Source: Anaerolineae bacterium (GTDB taxonomy: Bacteria > Chloroflexota > Anaerolineae > JAAYZQ01). From it: 27,287 nt of DNA. Made by a program: the position numbers and the translations under genes. Location: contig JAFGIA010000099.1 in the NCBI GenBank assembly GCA_016929795.1, forward strand, positions 1 to 27,287, written 5' to 3'. This document shows positions 1-8,792 of the stretch, piece by piece. Every line of letters begins with the position of its first letter. The first letter of the stretch is position 1. The notes below the pieces were generated by a model, which saw only the letters and a program-made list of their open reading frames with translations, ran no database searches and was not told the DNA's origin.

Positions 1-30
1 CGCAACGGTCGCGGTCGCAACGGTCGCGGG
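1..30. repeat. Tandem GCGACCGTTGCG repeat (15-bp period)
   Basis: Two 15-bp units at the left edge, read on the plus strand as CGCAACGGTCGC. They encode Ala-Thr-Val-Ala tracts of the partial sensor gene. The array may continue outside the window. Confidence 0.75.
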
Positions 31-546
31 CGACAAGACGCCCGCAGAGAAGGCCCAGCCAAAGCCGGCCATGGTCAAGGTGACAAGCACGAGCGCCGCG
101 ATGCTCCGTCTCGTTTCCAAAAGCAAGCCAGCCAAAAAAGGCACAACCAACATGAACACGCGCGCACTTCCACTGCGCCCATCCTGAACAAAATCGGTGC
201 AACCCAGGATATATACCAGGGCCATAATGGCCGACGCGCAAAGCGCGTACGGCGCTCGCCGCCAGAGTGTGAGCAAGACAACAACGCCATAGGAGCCCCA
301 GTAGAAGGGGATCGTCCAGAACTCCTGGTTCGCATAAGAGTCATACGTCCCTGCCGCAGCCACCAGCAGCCCGACGATAGAGATCGCCCGAAGCATCCCC
401 CCAACCAACCTCTCCTGCCAGGCCCGCACATTTTCCAGGCCGAGCTCGCCCGATCTCTGCTCGGGACCCCGGCCGAGGGCCGCACGCTCCTGGGCATCTG
501 CCTGTGCGAGCGTCTCCAGGTGTCGATCTTGCATCGCTTCACTCAT
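1..546 (-). CDS. Multi-TM sensor protein, N-terminal part (runs off left edge)
   Basis: The frame is open from the ATG at 546 to the window edge (182 residues) with no stop, so the gene continues to the left. Residues 1-45 are charged and cytoplasmic-like. Residues about 50-170 form four to five hydrophobic segments. The stretch 'WTIPFYWGSYGVVV...LWRRAPYA' (about 77-101) matches 'ITIPFYWLSYGVLLVV...FWRRVPYA' in the paralogue at 7041-8792, so this is the same membrane sensor type. By analogy coiled-coil and GAF domains should follow outside the window; this is inferred, not seen. A GGAG-type ribosome site lies upstream, and the gap to the preceding gene is 37 bp. The last residues read Ala-Thr-Val repeats encoded by the GCGACCGTTGCG repeat. 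An alternative start is the ATG at 534. Confidence 0.8.
   Translation of the reverse strand, partial: MSEAMQDRHLETLAQADAQERAALGRGPEQRSGELGLENVRAWQERLVGGMLRAISIVGLLVAAAGTYDSYANQEFWTIPFYWGSYGVVVLLTLWRRAPYALCASAIMALVYILGCTDFVQDGRSGSARVFMLVVPFLAGLLLETRRSIAALVLVTLTMAGFGWAFSAGVLSPATVATATVA
449..465. repeat. Palindrome variant with a TCTCTG centre
   Basis: CCCGA(TCTCTGC)TCGGG lies inside the partial left gene near residues 27-33. The closest relative is at 13499-13515, which has the same TCTG centre and is a full palindrome in its arms. Confidence 0.5.
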
Positions 547-583
547 CCTCTGTCTCCATACCCGTTGCGGCCTGCCCCTGCGA

Positions 584-2398
584 TCACGGGACCTCAGGCC
601 CGGCCGGGCCGGGGTCCAGAAGCACCTCGACCTCGGCATAACCCATCGCCTGGCGCATCTCTTGCACCGCCGTCTGCAGCACCGTGTTCACGTCCAGCGT
701 CGCGCGCATGCGAGCCGTCACCTCGCCCACGAGCTGCTCCTGGGCCGCACGCCGCTGTGTATCTGCATAGAGGCGCGCACTCTCCAAGGCCACCCCAAGC
801 TGCTCGCTCAGCGTCTCCATCAGTTGAATCTCCTCTGGTGACCAGGCCGAGGCGTACTCGGGGGCGCCCTCAGGCATGCCCCCCTTGCTGCTTCTCTGGA
901 CATTGACCACGCCGATGACGTGGCCACCTACTTTGATCGGGATCGCCAGTCTATCTGCTTGCCCCATGGCAGCATCTCCAAGCCCGGGCTCCCCCGGCCC
1001 GAGTCCCCCTCGGGCGGACCCGAGTACCCCTCGGGCGTCATCAGCCGTTGCCACTGGCTGGCCGCTCTGCAGGGCAGCCTCCATTTCCGGATGCCACACG
1101 TCGCCGGCCGGGCTCACGCCTTTTTCATTCCTGAGGAATCCCAGGTCGGGCCGACCACGGAGCAGTTTATTCCACGCCTCGCGGCTCAACTCGCCGTAGG
1201 CGCGCCGCTCAGCCTCCAGGCTCTCCTGGGCCTGTCGAAAGAGGCGGGCATTGCTAATGGCCAGCGCCACCTGGTCGGCCAGCGTCTGCAAAACGGCCAC
1301 GTCCTCGTCACTAAAGGCCCCCGGCTCCCGGCTCTGCACGTCCAGCGCGCCGATCACCTCCCCCCGGGCACGCAGGGGGAGCGCCATCTCCGAGTGCGTT
1401 TCGGGCAGGTCAGGGTTGTCAAAAAAGACCGCATCCTGGCCCACGTCCAGCGCCACGCGCGGCCGATTGCGGCCCGTCACATAGCCCACGATCCCCTCAC
1501 CTGGCCGCCCTCCGGCAGCAACCCTCAGCCGGTGACCGCGGGCCAACATGCGCTCGCCTCCGGCACTCGACGCGGCCTGCAAGACGGCCCACTCCCTGCT
1601 TGCGTCCAACAAGAAAACCCCCGCATGGTAAAAGCCAAACCGCTCGCTGATCAACGTCGCCACACGCGTCAGCAGTTCCTGGACATCCAACACGCCTGCC
1701 GCTTCCTGCGAGATCGCCGCCGTCGCCTCCAGGTAGCGGGTTCGGCGGGTCAGGTCGTGCGTGCGCGCTTCCACCGTTTCCTCCAGGTGTTCTCTCTGCC
1801 CCTCCAGCTCACCCGCAAGGTGGCGGGCACGCCCCAGCGCCTGGTTGAGGCTGCGGGCCGCAAGGTAGAGTATCAAGGCTCCAAGGAGAAGGTTCGCTGC
1901 CAGAACCAGCCAGGCCGTACCCGCCTGCAGAAGGAGGAGGGGGGTCGGCAGAAAACCAGCGCTCTCCGCAGCGACGATGCCCAAACTAACCAGAATGCTC
2001 AACCCAGCGACAGCCAACGCAGCCAGCCCACTCAAAAGCAACCCGGCCATCATCACCGCCGTGAAGAGGCCGACAGATAGAAGGCTGGTCATTCCACCTG
2101 TGAGTAGGACCAGGACCACATAAGTGATCCATTGTAGCGACACAGCGATCAGGCTTGCGGGTTGAACATAACCACGGTGCATTAGGAAGAGCGCGCCTAG
2201 GCACAGCAGGAACATAGAGCCCGCAACCACCACGCCGACCACGGGGCTGGGGAGGGCAAAGGGTGCGGCCAAACCAATCATTCCCGCCACCGCCAGGATG
2301 CACAGCAGGATCACGTTGAGCAAACCGGCCACACGAGTCTTGTCCTCATCGTCCTCAAAGACCGGTGGAGCAAAGAATCGTCTCATCCGGTTAAACAT
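584..2398 (-). CDS. Membrane-anchored tandem-GAF sensor without output domain
   Basis: 604 residues. A short basic start with 'FAPPVFEDDED' leads into about six TM segments (25-182). A coiled coil follows (185-222), then GAF1 (about 237-386, with 'FFDNPDLPETHSEMALPL' and 'VIGALDVQS'), a helical linker 'AYGELSREAW', and GAF2 (about 405-542). A C-terminal half-GAF tail ends the protein (552-595, 'VTARMRATLDVNTVLQTAV'). GAF domains bind small ligands or mediate dimer signalling; the ligand here is unknown. No kinase, cyclase or DNA-binding domain is present. The membrane block resembles that of the gene at 5248-7041. The ATG start overlaps the stop of the upstream gene by 8 bp (ATGTTTAA) and has an AAGGA site, which implies translational coupling. 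Residues about 455-475 (Gly/Ala/Arg-rich) are encoded by two palindromic repeat copies and look inserted. Confidence 0.9.
   Translation of the reverse strand: MFNRMRRFFAPPVFEDDEDKTRVAGLLNVILLCILAVAGMIGLAAPFALPSPVVGVVVAGSMFLLCLGALFLMHRGYVQPASLIAVSLQWITYVVLVLLTGGMTSLLSVGLFTAVMMAGLLLSGLAALAVAGLSILVSLGIVAAESAGFLPTPLLLLQAGTAWLVLAANLLLGALILYLAARSLNQALGRARHLAGELEGQREHLEETVEARTHDLTRRTRYLEATAAISQEAAGVLDVQELLTRVATLISERFGFYHAGVFLLDASREWAVLQAASSAGGERMLARGHRLRVAAGGRPGEGIVGYVTGRNRPRVALDVGQDAVFFDNPDLPETHSEMALPLRARGEVIGALDVQSREPGAFSDEDVAVLQTLADQVALAISNARLFRQAQESLEAERRAYGELSREAWNKLLRGRPDLGFLRNEKGVSPAGDVWHPEMEAALQSGQPVATADDARGVLGSARGGLGPGEPGLGDAAMGQADRLAIPIKVGGHVIGVVNVQRSSKGGMPEGAPEYASAWSPEEIQLMETLSEQLGVALESARLYADTQRRAAQEQLVGEVTARMRATLDVNTVLQTAVQEMRQAMGYAEVEVLLDPGPAGPEVP
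847..861. repeat. Palindromic repeat copy
   Basis: CCGAGGCGTACTCGG, one base off the usual core. It lies inside GAF2 of the gene at 584-2398, encoding 'PEYAS'. Confidence 0.6.
998..1037. repeat. Two palindromic repeat copies, including the shared 29-bp unit
   Basis: One copy lies at 998-1014 and one at 1019-1035, separated by 4 bp. Positions 1009-1037 are identical to 16755-16783 and, in reverse complement, to 3273-3301. The stretch encodes the Gly/Ala/Arg-rich loop at residues about 455-467 in the GAF2 region. Confidence 0.85.
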
Positions 2399-5258
2399 TG
2401 TCCTTCCCTTCCCTATCCTGGATCTCGTTTTGATCGCTGACCAGGCGGATCACCACTTCGTCCAGCCCGAGGGCGGTGTACATCTCATCCACAGTGGTCC
2501 TGAGCACACTTTCCATGTCCAACGTCTCGCGCATGCGGGCCGTAACCTCGGCCACCAGTCGCTCCTGGGCGGCACGGCGCTGGGTGTCCTGGTAGAGGCG
2601 GGCGCTCTCCAGGGCCTGCCCGAATTGCTCGGCCATGCCCTCGACCAGCGCGATCTGCTCCCGGCTCCACGGCGTCTGATCCCCCGCCTCCTTACGAAAA
2701 CGGAGCACGCCAAGCACCTGGTCGCGCACCAGGACCGGGATCGCGGCTTCGGCCCGATCCGGCTGACCGTCCGTACCCGGTGCCCCTTCGGGCAGGAGCC
2801 CGTTGCCGCTTCCCTCCCCCGAGTACTCTCGGGCCCCCTCGGGATAAGCTTCCTCTGGGCGTGGTGCCGGCTCGTTCACGACCACCCGCCGCTCGGCCAC
2901 CGCTCGTTGCGACAGCCAGGGCAGATCCCCGCTGGCCGGCATCACCCCCACCTCATCACACCGATAGCCCTTCACTGCCGCCGACTCGATCAAACGCAGC
3001 CATGCCTGCCGGCTGATCTGCCCGTACGCCTGCTGCTCCGCCTCCAATGCGCGCTGGCTCTCGGCAAAGAGGTGGGCGTTGTCGATCGCCACCGCCACCT
3101 GGTCGGCCATTGTCTGCAAAGCGGCCAACATGGCCTCGTCAAAGGCAGCCGGTTTCGTATCCTGTACCGTGATCGCCCCCAACACCTGCCCGCGCGACCG
3201 GAGCGGCAGCGCTGCCTCCGACCTCGTCTCTGGCAGCTCTGGTGTGGCCAGGCGTAGGCTGTCCTTGGCTACCGCCCGAGGGGTACTCGGGTCCGCCCGA
3301 GGGGGGGCGAGAGTACTCGCCTTCGGGACCTCTGCCACACGCGCCTGGGCGTGCGCAATACTCCACCCGATGAGCCCCGTGCCCACCTGGATGCGGTGCC
3401 CGCGCCCTAGCATCAACTCCCCTGCTCGCCCCGTGCCCGCGCGCAGCACCGCCCACTTGCCCGCCTCATCGGTCACAAACAGCCCCACATAGTAGAGATC
3501 GAACCGCTCACGGATCAGATCTACCACCTCGCGCATCAACTGGTTCGGGTCGAGGATCGACGTCGCCGCGCGCCCCACCTCTGCCGACGCCTCCAGGTAG
3601 GCCGACCGCCGCGCCAGCTCCTGGGTCCGCTCTGCCACACGTTCCTCGAGACTGCCAATCAGCTCACGCAACTGCGTTGTCATGCTGGCAAAGGCACGGC
3701 TCAACGCGCCGATCTCGTCGCGCTGAGCAAGCGCCGGAGCCAGGCTCAAATCACCGCTGGCGATCCGGCCGGCCGTGCTGGTCAGCTCGGCCAATGGCCC
3801 GGTGATGCTGCGCGTCATCAGCAAGGAAACGCCCACTGCCACCACAAACGCGCCCGCCGCTACCAGCACGATCACGCGCAGGATCTGGTTCATCACCGCT
3901 GCCGATTCGGCCCTATCCTGCTTGGCCACCAACCCCATGTCCAATTGCGGCAGCCAGTGCAATATGCCGACGGCCTGTTCGCCGCGATAATCCTGGTAGG
4001 CCATCGAGAGGTCCGCCTGGCTTGCTACGCCCAACGACTCGAGCTCTGTGTTGAGCAAAATCCTGTGCAGGTGACTGAAGCGCAGGTCTGTCAGCAGCCG
4101 CCGGTTACGATCGATCAGATACATCTCACCCGTGGCGCCCAACCACGCCCGCTCGCCCAACAGCTCGCTCAACGAGGCCGTGTCCACCATCCCGGCCAGC
4201 ACCCCGATGGCCTGGCCCGTCTCGTCCGTGATCGGGCGCATGGCCACCATCGGTGCCCGGTACCGCTCTGCCGCGTACAAGAGGGGCTGGAGGTGAAACC
4301 CCTCCAGGCCCCGGCGCAGATCGGCCTCGCGCACAGCCTCGGGCTCCTCGGAATCAATGGCCGTAAAGAGGCGCACGCGCCCCTGGCGGTCGAGCAGCGC
4401 GAAATCGTCGAAATATTCGCTCTCTTCAACTGCGTAGCGCAAATAGTTGCGTGGATAAAAGAGCTCGGTGTCAGTTGGATCGGGCGTTTCCAGGATCAAC
4501 ACCATGCGCGGCGTGAGCTGGCCGCCGGCCAGCGCGGCGTCGAGCTCGGCCTCCACGCGCCCGATCCACTGATCGATCTCGGCCTCCTTCATCCTGGCCA
4601 CCGATTCGAGCTGAGTCAGCGCCTGCCGGCGCCCTCCCTGCGAGCCTACCACGGCGCCCACCGATGCGATCACCACCACCGTACCCAACACCACCAGCGC
4701 AAAGCTGACAGGCAGCCGCACGCGGATCGAAACCAGGCGCTGGTAGAAACGCCCGGCCAGAAAGAGCGCCGCGACGACCAGGAAACCGATCAGCGCCACC
4801 ACAAACGCGTCCGTGCCCAACCCAAGCTGCCGCACGTCGTAGCGCGGCAGCGGCTCCAGCCAGTTGACCAGGGCCACATAGCCGGCATAGCCCGCCGCCA
4901 CCACCACCCATCTCCACCACCGGCCAGGGATCAGCACCAATCCTACCAGCAAGATAAGCGCCACCCCGCCGATGCCCAGGTACCACGTCAGGCCCGAGTG
5001 CACCAGCTCGCCCGACGTGAATGACAAAGTCATCGCTGCCAGGAGCACGTTGCGTGCCGCCGGCAGGCGGCCGCGCGAGGCGAGCCGGTTGGCCACGATC
5101 ACCCCGATACCACTCACCACCACAGCCGCAATGACCACCAGCATCTGCCACGCGCCGGTCTGCACAAAGCCGGCCACGTTGAAAATACCGGCCGCGGCCA
5201 GTCCCACCAGGCCGATCCAGGCTGCCCAGCGCAGCGAGCGCAACTGCTCAAACTCCAC
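2391..5258 (-). CDS. Membrane sensor: TM block, dCache-like domain, HAMP, two GAF domains
   Basis: 955 residues from the GTG at 5258. Five to six TM segments (8-172) precede a further TM (about 183-204). Then comes a large extracytoplasmic region (205-455) whose layout matches dCache sensors, with 'LGATGEMYLIDRNRRLLT' in the second lobe. A closing TM (458-480) and a HAMP (481-535, 'GDLSL...RDEIGALSRAF') follow. GAF1 is at about 570-732 and GAF2 at about 755-888, with the shared half-GAF tail at 893-940. There is no transmitter domain. The GTG is preferred because AGGAGG (5265-5270) lies 6 nt upstream. The ATG at 5273 is the alternative and adds five residues. It overlaps the 3' end of the preceding gene. 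Loops at 651-662 and 806-815 are built from palindromic repeat copies. Confidence 0.9.
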   Translation of the reverse strand: MEFEQLRSLRWAAWIGLVGLAAAGIFNVAGFVQTGAWQMLVVIAAVVVSGIGVIVANRLASRGRLPAARNVLLAAMTLSFTSGELVHSGLTWYLGIGGVALILLVGLVLIPGRWWRWVVVAAGYAGYVALVNWLEPLPRYDVRQLGLGTDAFVVALIGFLVVAALFLAGRFYQRLVSIRVRLPVSFALVVLGTVVVIASVGAVVGSQGGRRQALTQLESVARMKEAEIDQWIGRVEAELDAALAGGQLTPRMVLILETPDPTDTELFYPRNYLRYAVEESEYFDDFALLDRQGRVRLFTAIDSEEPEAVREADLRRGLEGFHLQPLLYAAERYRAPMVAMRPITDETGQAIGVLAGMVDTASLSELLGERAWLGATGEMYLIDRNRRLLTDLRFSHLHRILLNTELESLGVASQADLSMAYQDYRGEQAVGILHWLPQLDMGLVAKQDRAESAAVMNQILRVIVLVAAGAFVVAVGVSLLMTRSITGPLAELTSTAGRIASGDLSLAPALAQRDEIGALSRAFASMTTQLRELIGSLEERVAERTQELARRSAYLEASAEVGRAATSILDPNQLMREVVDLIRERFDLYYVGLFVTDEAGKWAVLRAGTGRAGELMLGRGHRIQVGTGLIGWSIAHAQARVAEVPKASTLAPPRADPSTPRAVAKDSLRLATPELPETRSEAALPLRSRGQVLGAITVQDTKPAAFDEAMLAALQTMADQVAVAIDNAHLFAESQRALEAEQQAYGQISRQAWLRLIESAAVKGYRCDEVGVMPASGDLPWLSQRAVAERRVVVNEPAPRPEEAYPEGAREYSGEGSGNGLLPEGAPGTDGQPDRAEAAIPVLVRDQVLGVLRFRKEAGDQTPWSREQIALVEGMAEQFGQALESARLYQDTQRRAAQERLVAEVTARMRETLDMESVLRTTVDEMYTALGLDEVVIRLVSDQNEIQDREGKDNV
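2818..2833. repeat. Palindromic repeat copy
   Basis: CCCGAGTACTCTCGGG in the GAF2 loop of the gene at 2391-5258, encoding 'REYSGE'. Confidence 0.75.
3273..3319. repeat. Palindromic repeat pair, inverted orientation
   Basis: Positions 3273-3305 are the reverse complement of 1005-1037 over 33 bp. A second partial copy follows (to 3319). They encode 'PPRADPSTPRAV' in a GAF1 loop of the gene at 2391-5258. Confidence 0.85.
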
Positions 5259-7041
5259 GGCGGACCTCCTCATCACTCTGCCCTCTGCCCGCCGGCAAGT
5301 GGCCAAAGGGTTCCAACCGCACCTCGACCTCTGCCACCCCCAGGGCCTGTCGCATCTCTTGCACCGCGCGCTGCAGCACCACGTTCACGTCCAGGCTCTC
5401 GCGCACCCGCCCTGTCACCGCGGACAGGGTCTGCTCGCGAGCGGCCCGCCGCTGGGCATCTCGATACATCCGCGCGTCGTCCAGCGCGTCGCCCAACTGC
5501 TCACACAGCGTCTCCAGCAGTACGATCTGCTCTGGCGTCCACGCCCCGCTCCCTGCCGGCTTGTGCGCATCAATGGCCCCAATGACTTGCCCGCGCACCC
5601 GGATCGGCACGGCCAAGCCGGGGGATTGTCCCCCCTCCCCGCTATCCTGGCGCAGGGCCGTACGCTGTGCGGCTGGTCGCGCCCCCACCACAGAGTGCCC
5701 TGTTTTCAGGGCCTCCCTCACCTCCTGGTCAGGCGGCGTCGAGATCGGAAGAATGCCCTCTTGGCTCCTGACAATGGCCAGCTCGGGCTGCACGCGGAGC
5801 AGTTCCTGCCACGCCTGCCGGCTCAGCTCACCATACGCCCCACGCTCCGCTTCCAGCGCCTGCTGTGCCTCCCAGTAGAGCCGTGCATTGCTCAGCGCCA
5901 CCGCCAACTGGTTGGCCATCGCCTGTAAAGCGATCAGATCTTCGTCATCAAAGGCATTGGGCTCGGTGCTCTGCACATCCAGCACCCCGATGAGCTCGCC
6001 ACGCGCCAACAGTGGCAGCGCCGCCTCCGAGCGCGTCTCTGGCAGATCCGGGTTGTCAAAGTATGTGGCCTCAGCCGCGCCCTGCTGCCGCACATCCATC
6101 ATCACCCGATAGCGGCGACGCTCGGCGGCATCGCCCACGACTCCCTGTCCGACCCTCAGCCGGTGACCTTGCGCCAGCATACGCTGGCCGCCCTCACTCG
6201 AAGCCGCCTGAAGCGCGAGCCACTCTCCATTCGGCTCCAGAAAAAAGATCCCGGCGTGATAAAAGCCGAGCTGCGCGCTCACCAGGCGCACCAGCCGCGG
6301 CAGCAATTCCCGGATGTCCAACTCCAGCGTCGTATCCCGCGCGACCGCTGCCGTCGCCTCCAGATAATGGGCACGGCGCTCAAGTTGGCGCGCTTGCTGC
6401 GCCAACACGTCGCGGCTCACTTCCAGCTCGGCGTTGCTCTCCTCCAGCGCCATCGCGCTCTGCCTGGCGACCCTGTATAACCGCGACAACCGTTGCACGT
6501 TGTATCCCACCAATACCGCACCCATCGTGATCAAGAGCACAATCAGGACCAGATCGCTGGCAGTGGATGGGAAATCGAGCTGCGGCGTGATCAGATCCAT
6601 ATACTCGGCAGCATAGAGCCCTACTATCGACAATGCACTGAGCGCAGTAAACGCCGCGAGCCCGTAATGACCCAGCAGAACACCTGCCAGGACAATGACC
6701 ACAAAATACCCCAAAACCGCCTCGTCGTGCATCCCCCCAAAAATGAGCGCAGCCACCGTAAAAGCCGCCCAAAACACCAACGTCATCACGATCGCGGCCG
6801 GCCGCACATGCTTCTGCCGCAACAGGACAAACGATCCAGCGCAGGTAGCCATCAGGAACAACACAACGACAAACACGAAAGGCTCCACCGTGCTACGGGC
6901 GAACAGGGCAACTATGAGATAGAACAAGAGGGCGCCAAACACCATCAACAGCATCGCGTTGAGAACAGCCGCTGCATTGCTCCCTTCCTCGTCATTCTCG
7001 AATTTGGGCGGTGCCAACCAGCTTCTGATCCGGGCAAGCAT
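5248..7041 (-). CDS. Membrane-anchored tandem-GAF sensor without output domain
   Basis: 597 residues. The N-terminus 'LAPPKFENDEE' and about six TM segments (25-180) are of the same type as the gene at 584-2398. Then come a coiled coil (185-228), GAF1 (about 240-388, 'YFDNPDLPETRSEAALPL', 'LIGVLDVQS'), the linker 'AYGELSRQAW', GAF2 (about 405-526) and the half-GAF tail (533-577). No enzymatic output domain is present. The ATG at 7041 overlaps the preceding stop as TAATG, and GGAGGAA lies about 7 nt upstream, so translation is almost certainly coupled. The frame is open further upstream to 7287, but that part is out of phase with the overlapping GAF gene and has no membrane-sensor similarity. 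I did not find the TAC-type palindrome inside this gene, unlike most neighbours. Confidence 0.92.
   Translation of the reverse strand: MLARIRSWLAPPKFENDEEGSNAAAVLNAMLLMVFGALLFYLIVALFARSTVEPFVFVVVLFLMATCAGSFVLLRQKHVRPAAIVMTLVFWAAFTVAALIFGGMHDEAVLGYFVVIVLAGVLLGHYGLAAFTALSALSIVGLYAAEYMDLITPQLDFPSTASDLVLIVLLITMGAVLVGYNVQRLSRLYRVARQSAMALEESNAELEVSRDVLAQQARQLERRAHYLEATAAVARDTTLELDIRELLPRLVRLVSAQLGFYHAGIFFLEPNGEWLALQAASSEGGQRMLAQGHRLRVGQGVVGDAAERRRYRVMMDVRQQGAAEATYFDNPDLPETRSEAALPLLARGELIGVLDVQSTEPNAFDDEDLIALQAMANQLAVALSNARLYWEAQQALEAERGAYGELSRQAWQELLRVQPELAIVRSQEGILPISTPPDQEVREALKTGHSVVGARPAAQRTALRQDSGEGGQSPGLAVPIRVRGQVIGAIDAHKPAGSGAWTPEQIVLLETLCEQLGDALDDARMYRDAQRRAAREQTLSAVTGRVRESLDVNVVLQRAVQEMRQALGVAEVEVRLEPFGHLPAGRGQSDEEVRRGV
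5265..5270 (-). promoter_or_regulatory. Ribosome binding site deciding the GTG start at 5258
   Basis: A perfect AGGAGG reads on the minus strand, 6 nt from the GTG at 5258. It lies inside the competing start region (ATG 5273 and a TTG at 5306), so it supports the shorter form. The site sits within the last codons of the upstream gene, typical of coupled translation. Confidence 0.6.
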
Positions 7042-8792
7042 TATTCTTCCTCCGCCGACAGGTAGATCGCCACCTTCTCCAGCCCCAGTTGATCGTACAG
7101 CTCGTTCGCCGCCGTCTCGAGCACCGTGCGTATGTCGAGCGACTCGCGCATGCGCGCCGTCATCTCGCTGATCAGCCGGTCGCGCGCTGCGCGCTCTTGC
7201 GTCTCCTGGAACAATCGCGCCCCGTCCAGTGCCACCGCCAACTGATCCGACAGCGTCTCCAGCAATGCCTGCTCCTGCTCGGTCCAATCGCCTGTGCCTG
7301 CGGGCTTGCGCGCGTCCAGCACGCCAATCACCTGCCCGCGCACCCTCACCGGCATGGCCAGCGCTGGCAGATCGCCCACCGTCTCAGAGATCGGCCGTTC
7401 CTCCACTGCCGCGCGTCTCGCCCCTTCTCGCCACGCCCCGTCTCCCGCCAGCACCCCCATCGGGTCGTAGCGCTCTTCTATCTTGCGCTGTGCGAGCAGC
7501 GCTCGCCACCCCTCCCGGCTCAACTCGCCATACGCTCGCCGCTCCGCCTCCACACTCTGCTGCAGGTCCTGCACCAGGCGCATGTTGACCATCGCCAGCG
7601 CGATCTGGTCGGCCAGCGTCTGGAGCACGGCCACATCGCCCTCGTCGAACGCGGCTGCCTTGTGGCTCTGCACATCCAATACCCCGATCACCCCCCGAGG
7701 CCCCTCGGGCCCGCCCACGCGCAGCGGCACGGCCACCTCCGATCGAGTTTGCGGAAGGTGTGGATTGTCGAAATACACCGCATCGCGCCCGACGTCGAGC
7801 GCAACGTGCGCCTCTCCACTCGCCGCCGCACTGCCCACCACCCCACCCTCAGCACCAGCTCTCACCGGCAGCCGGTGCCCTTCGGCAAGCATCGCCTCCC
7901 CCTCCTTTGACGACACCGCCCGCAGCACCGCCCATTCCCCCTCCACCACAAAGATGCCGCAGTGGTAGTAGCCAAAGGCATCCGAGATCAAGATCGCCGT
8001 CTCTTCGATGACCTGTTCCAAGCCCCGAGTACCCCCAGGTTGGATCCTCGCCGCGTCACGGGCCACCTGCGCTGCGGCCTGCAGCGCCACGTTGCGCCGT
8101 GTCAAATCCACCGTGCGCCTCCTGACCTGCGCCTCCAGATCTGCCCGCTCTTGCTCCAACGCCTCCCGCAGCCGCCGCCCTTCGCCCAGCGCCCGGGCCA
8201 TGCGCGGCACCAGGTAATGGTGCGATGCCACCACAAACGCCGAAACCAACAGCAGGACAAAGGTATTGCTGATCCAGCCCCACGGGTTCGCCGAGTCCAC
8301 TTCCTGCGGCACCGTCAATTCCCCCGTCCAATAGCCCAGCCCCATCCCCACCATCGTCACCGTCACCAACCCCATCGCCGCCAGGCCGCGACGCGTGCTG
8401 AAAAAAATGCTCGCGGCAAAGGGCAGCATCATCAAGAATATTCGCCCGCTGCCGCCGCGCCCCTCCGACAGAAAATCGAGCAGCGCCAGCATGTATAACA
8501 GCAGCACCAACGTCACTACCTTGGCTGCATAGGGCACCCGTCGCCAGAACGCCACCACCAACAACACCCCATAGCTCAGCCAGTAGAAGGGGATGGTGAT
8601 GTAAAGTTGTTTCGAATAATCATAATAGGATGCCGCCACCGCCGCCAGCGGTGCCACGAAGGTCAGCGCGCGCAGCACTGCGCTCACCAGCTCGTGCTGC
8701 CACGTGCGAATGTCGCCGGTCTCACCTTCGCCCCGGTCGGCGACCTTCCCTTGCCTCTCAGTCAACGGGCTCCCCGTCACCATTCCCCCCAT
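7041..8792 (-). CDS. Membrane-anchored tandem-GAF sensor without output domain
   Basis: 583 residues. A hydrophilic N-terminus (1-34) is followed by about six TM segments (38-195), homologous to the partial gene at the left edge. Then come a coiled coil (200-238), GAF1 (about 255-405, 'YFDNPHLPQTRSEVAVPL'), the linker 'AYGELSREGW', GAF2 (about 425-527, 'VIGVLDARKPAGTGDW') and the half-GAF tail (534-579). There is no kinase or other effector domain. The ATG at 8792 overlaps the upstream gene by 35 bp; an in-frame ATG at 8783 is an alternative. The GAF1 loop 'GGPEGPRG' (360-367) comes from a variant of the palindromic repeat (7694-7709). A half copy (8024-8039) encodes 'QPGGTRG' just before GAF1. 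Confidence 0.9.
   Translation of the reverse strand: MGGMVTGSPLTERQGKVADRGEGETGDIRTWQHELVSAVLRALTFVAPLAAVAASYYDYSKQLYITIPFYWLSYGVLLVVAFWRRVPYAAKVVTLVLLLYMLALLDFLSEGRGGSGRIFLMMLPFAASIFFSTRRGLAAMGLVTVTMVGMGLGYWTGELTVPQEVDSANPWGWISNTFVLLLVSAFVVASHHYLVPRMARALGEGRRLREALEQERADLEAQVRRRTVDLTRRNVALQAAAQVARDAARIQPGGTRGLEQVIEETAILISDAFGYYHCGIFVVEGEWAVLRAVSSKEGEAMLAEGHRLPVRAGAEGGVVGSAAASGEAHVALDVGRDAVYFDNPHLPQTRSEVAVPLRVGGPEGPRGVIGVLDVQSHKAAAFDEGDVAVLQTLADQIALAMVNMRLVQDLQQSVEAERRAYGELSREGWRALLAQRKIEERYDPMGVLAGDGAWREGARRAAVEERPISETVGDLPALAMPVRVRGQVIGVLDARKPAGTGDWTEQEQALLETLSDQLAVALDGARLFQETQERAARDRLISEMTARMRESLDIRTVLETAANELYDQLGLEKVAIYLSAEEE
7694..7709. repeat. Palindrome variant lacking the TAC centre
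   Basis: CCCGAGGCCCCTCGGG in the GAF1 loop of the gene at 7041-8792, encoding 'PEGPRG'. Confidence 0.6.

Noticed and set aside
75..542. Minus-strand frame of 155 codons at the left edge
   Set aside because: The overlapping frame from 546 to the edge matches the paralogous sensor at 7041-8792, so the 155-codon frame is a shadow.
920..2080. Long plus-strand open frame opposite a GAF sensor gene
   Set aside because: Antisense to a clear GAF coding region; the translation has no hydrophobic core or known motif. High GC leaves many long antisense frames here. The same applies to 3945-5024, 9295-10995, 13934-15175 and 16974-18494.
7042..7287. Upstream extension of the GAF sensor frame to 7287
   Set aside because: It overlaps the GAF tail of the preceding gene out of frame, reads as Gly/Arg/Ala-rich shadow sequence, and the ATG at 7041 has a strong ribosome site and TAATG coupling.
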